Below are positions 41,627-50,312 of a stretch of 64,000 nt of DNA, in pieces. Numbering within the stretch: position 1 is the stretch's first letter; each line of letters begins with the position of its first letter. Below the pieces are notes generated by a model. It was not told the DNA's origin. It saw nothing but the letters and a program-made list of their open reading frames with translations, and did no database searches. Made by a program: the position numbers and the translations under genes. Origin of the DNA: Sphingobacterium litopenaei (lineage in GTDB: Bacteria > Bacteroidota > Bacteroidia > Sphingobacteriales > Sphingobacteriaceae); contig NZ_JACOIJ010000006.1 of the NCBI RefSeq assembly GCF_014692495.1, forward strand, positions 1 through 64,000, read 5' to 3'.

Positions 41627-42874
41627 TTACCGAATTTGTCCGTCACCACGAATATACCATTTTTCGGTGACTAACTTTTCTAAGGCGAAAGGTCCACGAG
41701 CATGCAATTTTTGTGTAGAAATACCGATTTCGGCACCCAAACCAAATTCTCCACCATCGGTAAATCGAGTTGAGGCATTGGCATACACCGCCGCGGCATC
41801 CACAGCTTGTAAGAAGATATTAATATTTTGTTCATCCTGAGAAACAATACATTCCGAATGTTTGGAAGAATATATATCAATATGATCTAATGCCTCCGCT
41901 AGTCCATCCACCGTTTTGATCGAACATTTAAAATCTAAAAACTCTCGACCAAAATCTTCTTGACTTGCTTTCACTAAATAAGGATAATTCAACTGCTCAA
42001 ATGCGGGATACAATTCTTCGGAAGCAAAAACTTCCACGTCAAAAGGAATAAGTGGAGTGACTAATTTTTGCACAAAGGCTTCCGCAACTTCTTTATCTAC
42101 CAAAATCGTATCCAAAGCATTGCACACAGATGGTCTTGAAGTTTTAGCATTTACGACAATAGCCACGGCTTTATCCAAATCAGCAGTTTTATCCACATAG
42201 GTATGACATACTCCTGCTCCAGTTTCGATAACCGGAACTTTGGCATTCTCACGAACAAAATCAATCAAAGATTGTGAGCCTCTTGGAATAATGATATCCA
42301 CATATTGCGTAGCGGTCAATAAATCGTACACCAATCCACGATCCGTTGGTAGCAATTGCACTAAATTAACATCCAAGCCTTGTGATGCTAACACATTTTG
42401 AATTAAACTCACTAAACAGGTATTTGTATATATCGCGTCAGAACCACCTCGCAACAAACATACGTTCCCCGATTGAATACACAATGCAGCTACGTCAATG
42501 GTCACATTCGGACGTGCTTCATAAATCACTCCCACTACACCTAATGCTACTGATTTTTTTTCGATCTGTAAGCCATTCGGTAACACCTTCGAAACTAAGG
42601 TAATACCTATAGGATCAGGTAAATTAGCCACGTCCAAAACACTATTGGACAAACCTATGATACGCTCTTTTGTCAGCAACAATCTATCGTATTTGGAATC
42701 AGCAGGATCCATACGATCAAGATCCTTTTTATTCTCTACTATGATACTTTCAATATTCTCCAATAAGGTTTCCGAAATCCCAATTAAAATTGCTTGCTTT
42801 TCCGCTACAGTCAACGCGTTTATTACCTTTTTCGCTTTCTGAGCTGCTTCTAATTGTGTCTGAATACTTGCCAT
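41627..42874 (-). CDS. proA: Glutamate-5-semialdehyde dehydrogenase (gamma-glutamyl phosphate reductase)
   Basis: The 415-residue protein has the aldehyde dehydrogenase-like NADP domain (GVVGVIYEARPNVTIDVAALCIQSGNVCLLRGGSDA) and the active-site Cys in KTSRPSVCNALDTILVDK. It reduces gamma-glutamyl phosphate to the semialdehyde in proline synthesis. It is 9 bases downstream of proB and in the same operon, so both early steps are together; the third gene (proC) is not in the window. Confidence 0.95.
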   Translation of the reverse strand: MASIQTQLEAAQKAKKVINALTVAEKQAILIGISETLLENIESIIVENKKDLDRMDPADSKYDRLLLTKERIIGLSNSVLDVANLPDPIGITLVSKVLPNGLQIEKKSVALGVVGVIYEARPNVTIDVAALCIQSGNVCLLRGGSDAIYTNTCLVSLIQNVLASQGLDVNLVQLLPTDRGLVYDLLTATQYVDIIIPRGSQSLIDFVRENAKVPVIETGAGVCHTYVDKTADLDKAVAIVVNAKTSRPSVCNALDTILVDKEVAEAFVQKLVTPLIPFDVEVFASEELYPAFEQLNYPYLVKASQEDFGREFLDFKCSIKTVDGLAEALDHIDIYSSKHSECIVSQDEQNINIFLQAVDAAAVYANASTRFTDGGEFGLGAEIGISTQKLHARGPFALEKLVTEKWYIRGDGQIR

Positions 42875-42883
42875 GTTTCTTTA

Positions 42884-43915
42884 TTATATAAGCACGATAT
42901 CGTCCGCATGTGCTATTTCTACATTCTTCGCTTTACTACTTGTTTTCATTGTCAAGGAGTCTATTTTGGACTTCGCAACAGCTTGAATAGTCCCTTCTTC
43001 ATCCGCAATATGAAACACCTCTCCTATTTCAAAATGCTCAATAATATCTACCACGCCGACAGCGAGTAAACTTTTACGGTTACGCAAGGCTGTTAACGCT
43101 CCTTTATCAATTGTTACCAAGCCTTTAATTAGGCTGCCACTTGCCATCCACTTTTGTTTAGAACTTACCTTTTTACCTTGTGCTCTACAAAGTGTTCCAG
43201 TTTTTCCACTGACTGCTTTGATAATATTATCCACGCCATGCATGCTGAAGATAACCACTTCAATACCCATTTGGGTAGCAAGTCGTGCGAAATTGAGCTT
43301 AGAGGTCATTCCTCCTAAACCTACAGCAGATTTATCCTTGCGTGCAAGGGATAATACACTTTTATCAATATTATCAATTTCAGTAATTACATTTCCTTCA
43401 TTGTCCAAAACACCAGGTACCGACGTACACAATAGCAATTTATCCGCTCCAAAACCAGCAGCTATCAAAGTTGCCAACTCATCATTATCTGAAAATTTAA
43501 GTTCTTTGTTACTTACTACATCATTCTCATTGGCAATAGGAATAACATTGTTTTTCCATAAAGTCTCGTATGTACTTTTTAACTGCAAAAATTGTTCTCT
43601 GTTGGAGAAATGATGGCGCTCACAAAGGCTTTGTGCCAAAGCAATTTTGAAGGGTTTGAAATAGGTCGAGTATTTTCGCACTAATAGTGGGTTACCAATA
43701 GCCGCAGCTGCTTTACGCTGCTCCAAGGTCCCCTTGTATTTGGGGATATATTTTTTACCCGCAGCAACTGCACCCGATGATACAATCACAATATTGTACT
43801 GCGCTTGTAAGGCGGATACTTGTCTTGCAATTTCTAATATAATACGTTCATCAATTTCACCATCCGATGTTACCGATGCGGAACCAAATTTGATGACTAA
43901 AACACCCTTCTTCAT
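42884..43915 (-). CDS. proB: Glutamate 5-kinase
   Basis: 343 residues from the ATG at 43915 (MKKGVLVIKFGSASVTSDGE); the frame before it would need a GTG. The amino-acid kinase domain has IVSSGAVAAGKKY and NENDVVSNKELKFSDNDELATLIAAGFGADKLLLCTSVPG, and a C-terminal PUA domain (GLVTIDKGALTALRNRKSLLAVGVVDI) is present. It phosphorylates glutamate, the first step of proline synthesis, and is usually inhibited by proline. It is first in the proBA operon. Confidence 0.94.
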   Translation of the reverse strand: MKKGVLVIKFGSASVTSDGEIDERIILEIARQVSALQAQYNIVIVSSGAVAAGKKYIPKYKGTLEQRKAAAAIGNPLLVRKYSTYFKPFKIALAQSLCERHHFSNREQFLQLKSTYETLWKNNVIPIANENDVVSNKELKFSDNDELATLIAAGFGADKLLLCTSVPGVLDNEGNVITEIDNIDKSVLSLARKDKSAVGLGGMTSKLNFARLATQMGIEVVIFSMHGVDNIIKAVSGKTGTLCRAQGKKVSSKQKWMASGSLIKGLVTIDKGALTALRNRKSLLAVGVVDIIEHFEIGEVFHIADEEGTIQAVAKSKIDSLTMKTSSKAKNVEIAHADDIVLI

Positions 43916-44071
43916 TAACACTTTTTCAAATAGACAATTCTAAAATTATAAATTGCATAAACTTAATAATTGTTTATTACAAATAAAACAAAAAACATTT
44001 TTATAAAGCCGTTTGTTATAACTACGGAATATTTTTTGATTATTAATCTCCACTATTAACTATAGAATCAC

Positions 44072-44512
44072 ATGAAATTTAACACACTACTAGGTTTATT
44101 TACAATATTACTTTTTTGGGGATGTCAATCCAATAGAACCACATCTTCTTCTTCTACTATTAGCACAGTAGATTCAGTAAGTAATATAGGAGGAGAAAAA
44201 GATAAAAACGGTTGTCTTACTTCTGCAGGATATACTTGGTCACAATTGAAGAATGATTGCATTCGTCCTTTCGAAGACGGCATTTCATTAGATGTTCTAA
44301 ATGCAGCTAATTCTTATCAAACTTCAGCATTTATACTCATTGATTCTCTACAGAAAAAAGCGGAGATATTTGTTGCAGAGGAAGATCACAGTATTATTTT
44401 GGATCAAAGCAATGATACATTATTTACCAATGGGAATTTTTATTTGACAAAAGAAAATTTCTGCTGGACGTTGAGTCTTAATAAAACTAAATTATATCAA
44501 GAAAGAAAATAA
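44072..44512 (+). CDS. Small lipoprotein with CLTSAGYTW motif
   Basis: A 146-residue lipoprotein (MKFNTLLGLFTILLFWGC, lipobox FWGC). A Ser/Thr-rich linker is followed by DKNGCLTSAGYTWSQLKNDCIRPFEDGI, with two Cys spaced 15 apart that may form a disulfide, and a beta-rich C-terminus. The CLTSAGYTWS...CIR motif recurs in small lipoproteins of this phylum, but I know no function. It is monocistronic, converging on uvrB. Confidence 0.7.
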   Translation: MKFNTLLGLFTILLFWGCQSNRTTSSSSTISTVDSVSNIGGEKDKNGCLTSAGYTWSQLKNDCIRPFEDGISLDVLNAANSYQTSAFILIDSLQKKAEIFVAEEDHSIILDQSNDTLFTNGNFYLTKENFCWTLSLNKTKLYQERK

Positions 44513-44541
44513 GAAAGATTTGGATTAATCAAATCTTTCTT
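44511..44541. terminator. Bidirectional terminator between lipoprotein gene and uvrB
   Basis: The stem AAGAAAGATTTG / CAAATCTTTCTT encloses a 7-base loop. The hairpin overlaps the last codons and stop of uvrB on the minus strand. Confidence 0.75.
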
Positions 44542-46555
44542 TGTATTGTGCCTCCATCGCAAACATTTCGTCACGTAATTTTGCTGCTTCTAAGAAATCC
44601 ATATCCTTAGCGGCTTTTTCCATACGTCTACGCACTGTTTCGATAGCTTTTTTAAATTCTTTTTCACCCATGTATTCCATCAATGGATCTGCAGCTACTA
44701 CTGAAGAAGCATCTGGCTCAACATAAGCTTTGACTTCACCGGGCTTATAATCGGCTACTGAAGTCTGTTCTAATATTTCTTCACGCGACTTTCCTACAGT
44801 ACGTGGGATAATTCCATGTTCAAGATTATATGCAATTTGCTTTTCACGACGACGATTTGTTTCATCAATTGTAATTTGCATACTATCGGTCATTTTATCA
44901 GCATACATGATCACACGGCCTTTGTCGTTACGAGCAGCACGACCTATGGTTTGTATTAATGAACGTTCCGAACGCAAAAATCCTTCTTTGTCAGCATCCA
45001 AAATAGCTACTAAAGTCACTTCTGGCAAGTCTAATCCCTCACGCAACAAATTCACTCCTACTAAAACATCAAACTCTCCTAATCGCAATCCTCTTAAGAT
45101 TTCAACACGTTCGAGCGTTTTCACTTCGGAGTGAATGTATCGTACCTTGATATTCAACCTGGACATGTATTTCGTCAATTCTTCAGCCATACGTTTTGTC
45201 AACGTGGTTGCTAATACACGTCCCCCATCTTTGATGGCTTTATCAACTTCCTCCAAGAAATCATCGACCTGATTAATGGCCGGTCGCACTTCGATAATCG
45301 GATCCAACAAACCTGTAGGGCGAATTACCTGCTCTACAAAGACACCTTCTGTCTTTTGCAATTCGTAATCACCCGGTGTTGCAGATACGTATATAGTCTG
45401 ATTTGTTAAAGATTCAAATTCTGGGAAATTTAATGGACGATTGTCCAATGCAGCTGGCAAACGAAAACCATGTTCTACTAAGGAAATCTTACGTGATCGG
45501 TCTCCACCATACATCGCTCTTAATTGTGGTAAAGTCACATGACTCTCATCAATAACAAGCAAATAATCATCTGGAAAATAATCTAATAAACAGAAAGGAC
45601 GCATACCTGGCTGACGACCATCGAAAAATCTGGAGTAATTCTCAATACCCGAACAATAACCCAACTCTCGCATCATTTCCAAATCGTAATTCACGCGCTC
45701 TTCCAAACGTTTGGCTTCGAGCATTTTTCCTTCATCCTCCAATTGTGTTTTGCGCGCCACCAATTCCTCTTGAATCGACCAAATAGAATTTGTGAATTTA
45801 TCTTTTGGGGTTACAAAAAGATTGGCTGGGAATAATGATAAGGTTTCGTGCTTTATAATCGTTTTACCCGATACAGGATCTATTTCAGATAATTCATCTA
45901 TTTCATCACCAAAAAAAGACACACGATAGGCATTATCCAAATAAGCTGGATAAATATCCACCGTATCGCCCTTTACGCGAAAAGTACCTCTTTTGAAATC
46001 TGCAGTAGTACGTGAATATAAAATTTCAACCAATCGATGTAAAAAAGCGTTACGAGAAATTGTCGTACCTACTCCGAACCGAAAGATCGAACGCGAAAAA
46101 TCTTCTGGATTTCCCATACCATAAATACACGATACCGAAGAAACCACAATTACATCTCTCCTGCCTGACATCAAGGCGGAAGTTGTAGCCAAACGGAGTT
46201 TTTCTATTTCTTCATTAATAGCTAAATCCTTCTCTATATACGTGTTGGTCGTCGCGATAAAAGCTTCAGGTTGATAGTAATCATAGTAAGAAACAAAATA
46301 ATTCACCGAATTATTCGGAAAGAATTGTTTAAACTCACCATACAGTTGAGCAGCCAACGTTTTATTATGACTAAGAATCAATGTAGGTTTTTGGGTTTGT
46401 TGGATGACATTAGCCACTGTAAAGGTCTTTCCAGACCCCGTTACCCCCAATAATGTTTGATAAGTGTCCCCTTGTTGTACTCCCGCAACCAATTCTTTGA
46501 TAGCTGCAGGTTGATCTCCCGTAGGTTGATATTCAGATGTAAGCTCAAATCTCAT
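44525..46555 (-). CDS. uvrB: UvrABC system protein B
   Basis: The 676-residue protein has the Walker A motif (LLGVTGSGKTFT), the beta-hairpin region (YYDYYQPEAFIATTNTYIEKD), helicase motifs (DYLLVIDESHVTLPQLRAMYGGDRSRK, LLREGLDLPEV, QTIGRAARN) and the C-terminal UVR domain (RRRMEKAAKDMDFLEAAKLRDEM) that contacts UvrC. It verifies DNA damage in nucleotide excision repair. Length is normal. The gene is transcribed alone. Confidence 0.97.
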   Translation of the reverse strand: MRFELTSEYQPTGDQPAAIKELVAGVQQGDTYQTLLGVTGSGKTFTVANVIQQTQKPTLILSHNKTLAAQLYGEFKQFFPNNSVNYFVSYYDYYQPEAFIATTNTYIEKDLAINEEIEKLRLATTSALMSGRRDVIVVSSVSCIYGMGNPEDFSRSIFRFGVGTTISRNAFLHRLVEILYSRTTADFKRGTFRVKGDTVDIYPAYLDNAYRVSFFGDEIDELSEIDPVSGKTIIKHETLSLFPANLFVTPKDKFTNSIWSIQEELVARKTQLEDEGKMLEAKRLEERVNYDLEMMRELGYCSGIENYSRFFDGRQPGMRPFCLLDYFPDDYLLVIDESHVTLPQLRAMYGGDRSRKISLVEHGFRLPAALDNRPLNFPEFESLTNQTIYVSATPGDYELQKTEGVFVEQVIRPTGLLDPIIEVRPAINQVDDFLEEVDKAIKDGGRVLATTLTKRMAEELTKYMSRLNIKVRYIHSEVKTLERVEILRGLRLGEFDVLVGVNLLREGLDLPEVTLVAILDADKEGFLRSERSLIQTIGRAARNDKGRVIMYADKMTDSMQITIDETNRRREKQIAYNLEHGIIPRTVGKSREEILEQTSVADYKPGEVKAYVEPDASSVVAADPLMEYMGEKEFKKAIETVRRRMEKAAKDMDFLEAAKLRDEMFAMEAQYKERFD

Positions 46556-46677
46556 AAAATGCCTCTAACGTAAAAATACTATTTCTATAACCCAACTCCT
46601 AACATTACACGTATATTGTGACGTAATGTAAACATATCTGATTTTTTTTTGTTAAATTGGTTCTAAACTAGAATGCT

Positions 46678-47328
46678 ATGATTACGATTCTAACAAAAAA
46701 AAATAGTATAGCCAATCACTATATCGCCGAGCTCCGCGATATCACTATACAACAAGATCGAATGCGTTTTCGTAGAAATCTCGAAAGATTAGGTGAAATC
46801 ATTGCCTACGAGATCAGCAAAACCTTGACCTATTCTCCAGAAGAAATCGAAACGCCATTAGGCATCTCAGAAATGTATACTTTAGATGACCAGCCCGTGC
46901 TAGTCACCATTATCCGAGCTGGACTTCCATTTCATCAAGGGTTATTAAATGTTTTCGACCAAGCCGATTCAGGTTTCATCGCTGCATTCCGTCATACGAA
47001 GAAAAGTGGGGAATTTGAGATTCACAAAAAATATGAAAACACACCAGATCTTGATGACAAGATAGTCATTATAGCAGATCCAATGCTTGCCACAGGAAGA
47101 AGTTTAGTATTGTGTTGTAAGGAACTTTTAAGTCAATACAATATTAAGGAATTACATATTGCTTCGGTGATTGCATCAGAAGAAGGCGTTCAACATGTAC
47201 GTGCTTTTATTCCAGAAGCACATCTATGGATTGGCGACATGGACAAGGAACTTACCAGCAAGTCTTATATTGTTCCTGGTTTGGGAGACGCGGGAGATTT
47301 AGCCTACGGAAGCAAGGATTCACATTAA
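46678..47328 (+). CDS. upp: Uracil phosphoribosyltransferase
   Basis: The 216-residue protein has the PRPP-binding loop (VIIADPMLATGRSLV) and the uracil-binding end (YIVPGLGDAGDLAYGSK). It makes UMP from uracil and PRPP in pyrimidine salvage. The next gene (47399) follows after 70 bases on the same strand. Confidence 0.94.
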   Translation: MITILTKKNSIANHYIAELRDITIQQDRMRFRRNLERLGEIIAYEISKTLTYSPEEIETPLGISEMYTLDDQPVLVTIIRAGLPFHQGLLNVFDQADSGFIAAFRHTKKSGEFEIHKKYENTPDLDDKIVIIADPMLATGRSLVLCCKELLSQYNIKELHIASVIASEEGVQHVRAFIPEAHLWIGDMDKELTSKSYIVPGLGDAGDLAYGSKDSH

Positions 47329-47398
47329 TTAGAAATAATAATACTTTAATATACAATGAACACTCAACTTTTAATTTTAATAAAAAACTTAACAAATT

Positions 47399-47872
47399 AT
47401 GGGATGGCAAAAATACAATGGCGAATACCTTCGCTCATCTATCGACGATGCTGTTGAAAAAGCTATTATTAGAGAAAGACAAGTAGGAAACAAACTAAAG
47501 GTGTACATCGGCACTGATTCGCAAGTCAAACGCAACATCGTAGAGATGGCTACTGTTATTGTCTTTTTAAGAGAACATAAAGGCGGATTTATGTTTATCC
47601 AAAAAGAACGAATTACGCGCAAGATGAGCATTAAAGAAAGGATGCTACTTGAAGTCCAAAAATCCATTGAAGCCGCATATCAGCTCTGTCCTCTCCTAGA
47701 CAGATACCAAGTTGATCTCGAAGTACATGCAGACATTAATACAAATCCACATTTTGAATCCAATGTTGCCTTAAAAGAAGCTATGGGCTATATTTTGGGA
47801 ATGGGTTTCGTATTCAAAGCTAAACCCGAATCTTTTGCAAGTACAAACTGTGCCAACAGGATAGTACAATAA
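47399..47872 (+). CDS. RNase H-like protein (DUF458/YkuK)
   Basis: The 157-residue protein has the RNase H-like start KVYIGTDSQVKRNIVEMATVIVFLRE with an acidic residue near position 40, and LEVHADINTNPHFESNVALKEAMGYILGMGF in the second half, matching the DUF458 family. Nuclease activity is possible but unproven. It lies downstream of upp. Confidence 0.85.
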   Translation: MGWQKYNGEYLRSSIDDAVEKAIIRERQVGNKLKVYIGTDSQVKRNIVEMATVIVFLREHKGGFMFIQKERITRKMSIKERMLLEVQKSIEAAYQLCPLLDRYQVDLEVHADINTNPHFESNVALKEAMGYILGMGFVFKAKPESFASTNCANRIVQ

Positions 47873-48018
47873 AGTAATTTAGGGTTTAAAATTGTATCTT
47901 TCAAGGTTGTTCAATTAAGCATTTTAATTGAATAGTAGAACTTTTCTCCTCTAATTTTTCCAGTTATTCTACCATCAAACACATCTTTACTTCTTAATTT
48001 TTCCGTAATATTGCAGAC

Positions 48019-48558
48019 ATGTCAACTTCAACACAGGGGATAATAAAAATCGCAGTAGTGGGACCTGAATCCACAGGAAAATCCACTATGGCTAATTTTT
48101 TGGCTCAGGAATTAAACACCTTTTGCGTACCCGAATATGCACGATATTATTGTGAAAATCTAAATAAACAATATACGGTAGAAGATGAAGTAAATATGTT
48201 TCACGGACAACGTGCCTTGGAAGAAGCTATTGCCGCTCGCGTTGCTAGTAATCTCCTGGTTTGCGACACTACGATCCTGACTGTAAAAATATGGTGCGAT
48301 CATTTATTTCAATATACACCTGATATAGTTGTTAATGAAATAAAAACAAGAAAATATGATCTTTATCTATTAATGGATATCGATTTGCCTTGGGAAGATG
48401 ATCCTTTGCGGGATTTTCCCGATCAACGGGAGCAATTCTTAGAAATTTGGAAAAAGGAACTTAACGCCCTAAATGCAAATTATGTATTAGTTTCTGGAAT
48501 AGGTGAACAAAGACTCAACAATGGGTTACAGGCTTGCAAAGATTTTTTAAATAGATAA
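48019..48558 (+). CDS. NadR-like ribosylnicotinamide kinase / AAA-28 ATPase
   Basis: The 179-residue protein has a Walker A motif near its start (AVVGPESTGKSTMANFLAQ) and the family continuation (VPEYARYYCENLNKQYTVEDE, LLVCDTTILTVKIWCDHLF). It resembles the kinase part of NadR, which phosphorylates nicotinamide riboside in NAD salvage. No PnuC transporter is nearby, so the role is inferred. Confidence 0.85.
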   Translation: MSTSTQGIIKIAVVGPESTGKSTMANFLAQELNTFCVPEYARYYCENLNKQYTVEDEVNMFHGQRALEEAIAARVASNLLVCDTTILTVKIWCDHLFQYTPDIVVNEIKTRKYDLYLLMDIDLPWEDDPLRDFPDQREQFLEIWKKELNALNANYVLVSGIGEQRLNNGLQACKDFLNR

Positions 48559-48592
48559 GTTGAAACTTAACATTAACTTAATATACGAGTAT

Positions 48593-48600
48593 TACCTTTG
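48593..48600 (+). promoter_or_regulatory. -7 promoter box ahead of small membrane gene
   Basis: TACCTTTG matches TAnnTTTG, about 150 bases ahead of the ATG at 48744. It would give a leader of about 140 bases in which I see no clear riboswitch or strong hairpin. Confidence 0.4.
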
Positions 48601-48743
48601 AATAGTTGCAAAGACAAAGAAAATTTAACTCTGCAATTACGTTCTAATGAGCACAATTCTTTGCGCATTTACAAACACCAATCCGCACGGAAATCCGATT
48701 CCGACTCTTTGATTTTGCAAATCACAATCTATTGCCCTCATGA

Positions 48744-49052
48744 ATGTTTAGCTTAAAAATTATTCATTCATTAGTTAAAAAGAAAATGATTACTTTATTT
48801 AAGGGTCTGGAAGTCGACACGACTCTACTATCATTTGCTGCCTTTATTTATATTTTAGCTCTTATTGCTATTTTCAAAATGCACGACAGCAAAAAAGCCT
48901 TTCTATTTTTATTATATATCTCGGCTTCTGCATTTCTAATATTTTTATTTGTTAAGTATTCTTTTATTTCTTCATTATTAGTGCTGTTTTATATTGGACA
49001 TTTGTTGTACAATAATGGATCAAAGCACTCTTATGACCATGAAGAGTTTTAA
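48744..49052 (+). CDS. Small membrane protein
   Basis: 102 residues from the ATG at 48744; an internal ATG at 48786 (MITLFKGLEVDTTLLSF) is an alternative start. It contains three hydrophobic segments (LLSFAAFIYILALIAIF, AFLFLLYISASAFLIFLFV, SSLLVLFYIGHLLY). The C-terminus is His/Glu/Asp rich (GSKHSYDHEEF). No family recognised; inner-membrane location predicted. Confidence 0.6.
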   Translation: MFSLKIIHSLVKKKMITLFKGLEVDTTLLSFAAFIYILALIAIFKMHDSKKAFLFLLYISASAFLIFLFVKYSFISSLLVLFYIGHLLYNNGSKHSYDHEEF

Positions 49053-49141
49053 AATTTAACCTATTTAACAGTAAAGCATTACATATGAAAAAAGCCCATC
49101 AATTGGGATGAGCTTTCATAAAAATATTTTTATTTACAATT

Positions 49142-49756
49142 TTACATTGTAACCATAGACAGTACACCTTTGACCTTATATACAGCCTTTACTGCACTTT
49201 GATCAATATAGATATCATCATAATCTGTAGAATTTTTAGCCACTAATTTCCATCTTTTATCATCTAATCCTCGCACAAAGCGGATTAAATTAATATGTTC
49301 GGAAATGATAAGGTAAATATCTCCATATATTACTGCAGATTTATCTACTTCTTTAACAAATACAACACTGGCATGTTCTATCTCAGGAGACATAGCCTCT
49401 CCTTCGTTGACAATCGCAAAATCACTGCCAGATAAAATTGGAATTTCTAATTCGTGAGCAGGAGTCATCTGAGATAGATCTGTCTTAAAATTCTCCAAAC
49501 TAATATTATATAATGGAATTTTACAATAACTATCTCCATCCTTCAACATATTGCCCTCACCCGTTATTAACCAAGCTTCATTGATATCTGGAAAACGTGA
49601 TGCTATAGTACCTGCCAAATTTTTACTAATGGCGTAGTTACCTCTTTTAATCTGATATAATCTTTCGGCACGATTTAAACCAATTTCCTTTGCAAATGAA
49701 TTTACGTTAAATCCTAAATATTGTATGACTTTCTCAAGACGTTCCCAGTTCGACAT
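49142..49756 (-). CDS. CI/LexA-like repressor with non-cleavable S24 domain
   Basis: The 204-residue protein has an N-terminal XRE helix-turn-helix (VNSFAKEIGLNRAERLYQIKRGNYAISKNLAGTIA) and a C-terminal S24/LexA-like domain. The catalytic Ser motif G[DE]SM is GEAM (IVNEGEAMSPEIEHASVVFV), with Ala for Ser, and the usual catalytic Lys is not seen in IYLIISEHINLIRFVRG. Self-cleavage is therefore not expected; the domain probably serves dimerisation. It is divergent from a small gene at 49955 with a palindrome-rich region between, so autoregulation and control of that gene are likely. Confidence 0.85.
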   Translation of the reverse strand: MSNWERLEKVIQYLGFNVNSFAKEIGLNRAERLYQIKRGNYAISKNLAGTIASRFPDINEAWLITGEGNMLKDGDSYCKIPLYNISLENFKTDLSQMTPAHELEIPILSGSDFAIVNEGEAMSPEIEHASVVFVKEVDKSAVIYGDIYLIISEHINLIRFVRGLDDKRWKLVAKNSTDYDDIYIDQSAVKAVYKVKGVLSMVTM

Positions 49757-49890
49757 TTTTATTTATAAGGTATGGTGTTTATACAATAATGATTCTTGTA
49801 TTTCATTTGAGACAAAAATAAGACCAAAAGTTTATAAATTAAAATTTTACATCAAAAACAATAAAATAATTGTATAAAACAATTTAATAT

Positions 49891-49902
49891 TGTATTTTTA
49901 CA
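49891..49902. promoter_or_regulatory. Palindrome TGTA-TTTT-TACA, copy 1
   Basis: TGTATTTTTACA is a perfect 4-bp inverted repeat around T4, lying 53 bases ahead of the 80-residue gene. The same 12 bases recur at 50232-50243 ahead of the collagen-like lipoprotein gene. The neighbouring TTGTATAAAACAA is a related partial palindrome. Candidate operator of the CI-like repressor. Confidence 0.5.
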
Positions 49903-49954
49903 TCTAAAATTCAATTAAACACCTTTGAAAACTAGTTAAATATTAATCTATGGA

Positions 49955-50197
49955 ATGAAAAGCCAGCCATTAACTGCTCAGAATATTATCAAATCAGATA
50001 GTACAGATGACATTACTAAACAAGATATTATTAACCTAGCATTACTTAAAAACATAACATTTAAAGACAAAAATTACGCTAAAGAACACATTATCATCCA
50101 CAAAAAGGACATTAAAACCTCTTATGAAATAGAAATAAGTGATATTGATGGGGAAAAACACCAACTAATATTTGAATTAAAAACATATGGCAAATAA
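49955..50197 (+). CDS. Small hypothetical protein next to CI-like repressor
   Basis: An 80-residue, charged, mostly beta/helical soluble protein (MKSQPLTAQNIIKSDSTDDI, later YEIEISDIDGEKHQLIFELK). No family recognised, no signal peptide. Its promoter region carries the palindrome shared with the following large lipoprotein gene, so both may be controlled by the divergent repressor. Confidence 0.6.
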   Translation: MKSQPLTAQNIIKSDSTDDITKQDIINLALLKNITFKDKNYAKEHIIIHKKDIKTSYEIEISDIDGEKHQLIFELKTYGK

Positions 50198-50231
50198 ATT
50201 TTAAAAAAAATTTGCCAATGCAATATTATGT

Positions 50232-50243
50232 TGTATTTTTACA
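50232..50243. promoter_or_regulatory. Palindrome TGTA-TTTT-TACA, copy 2
   Basis: Identical to the site at 49891-49902, 69 bases ahead of the 50313 lipoprotein gene, and within a longer similar stretch (AATATT..TTGTATTTTTACA). It links the two genes into one probable regulon. Confidence 0.5.
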
Positions 50244-50312
50244 AAATAAAATTAAGAACACCCAATAAAAAACATTAATTAAAATAATTCGAACTAATCT
50301 CAAAAAGCGAAT

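Noticed and set aside
48647..48712. 21-codon leader frame (MSTILCAFTNTNPHGNPIPTL) ahead of the 48744 gene
   Set aside because: No ribosome site, no repeated amino acid typical of attenuation and no hairpin pair nearby; not enough support.
49088..49114. AAAGC...GCTTT hairpin between 49052 and the repressor gene
   Set aside because: The stem has a mismatch and a poor T-run; it may be a weak convergent terminator but support is low.
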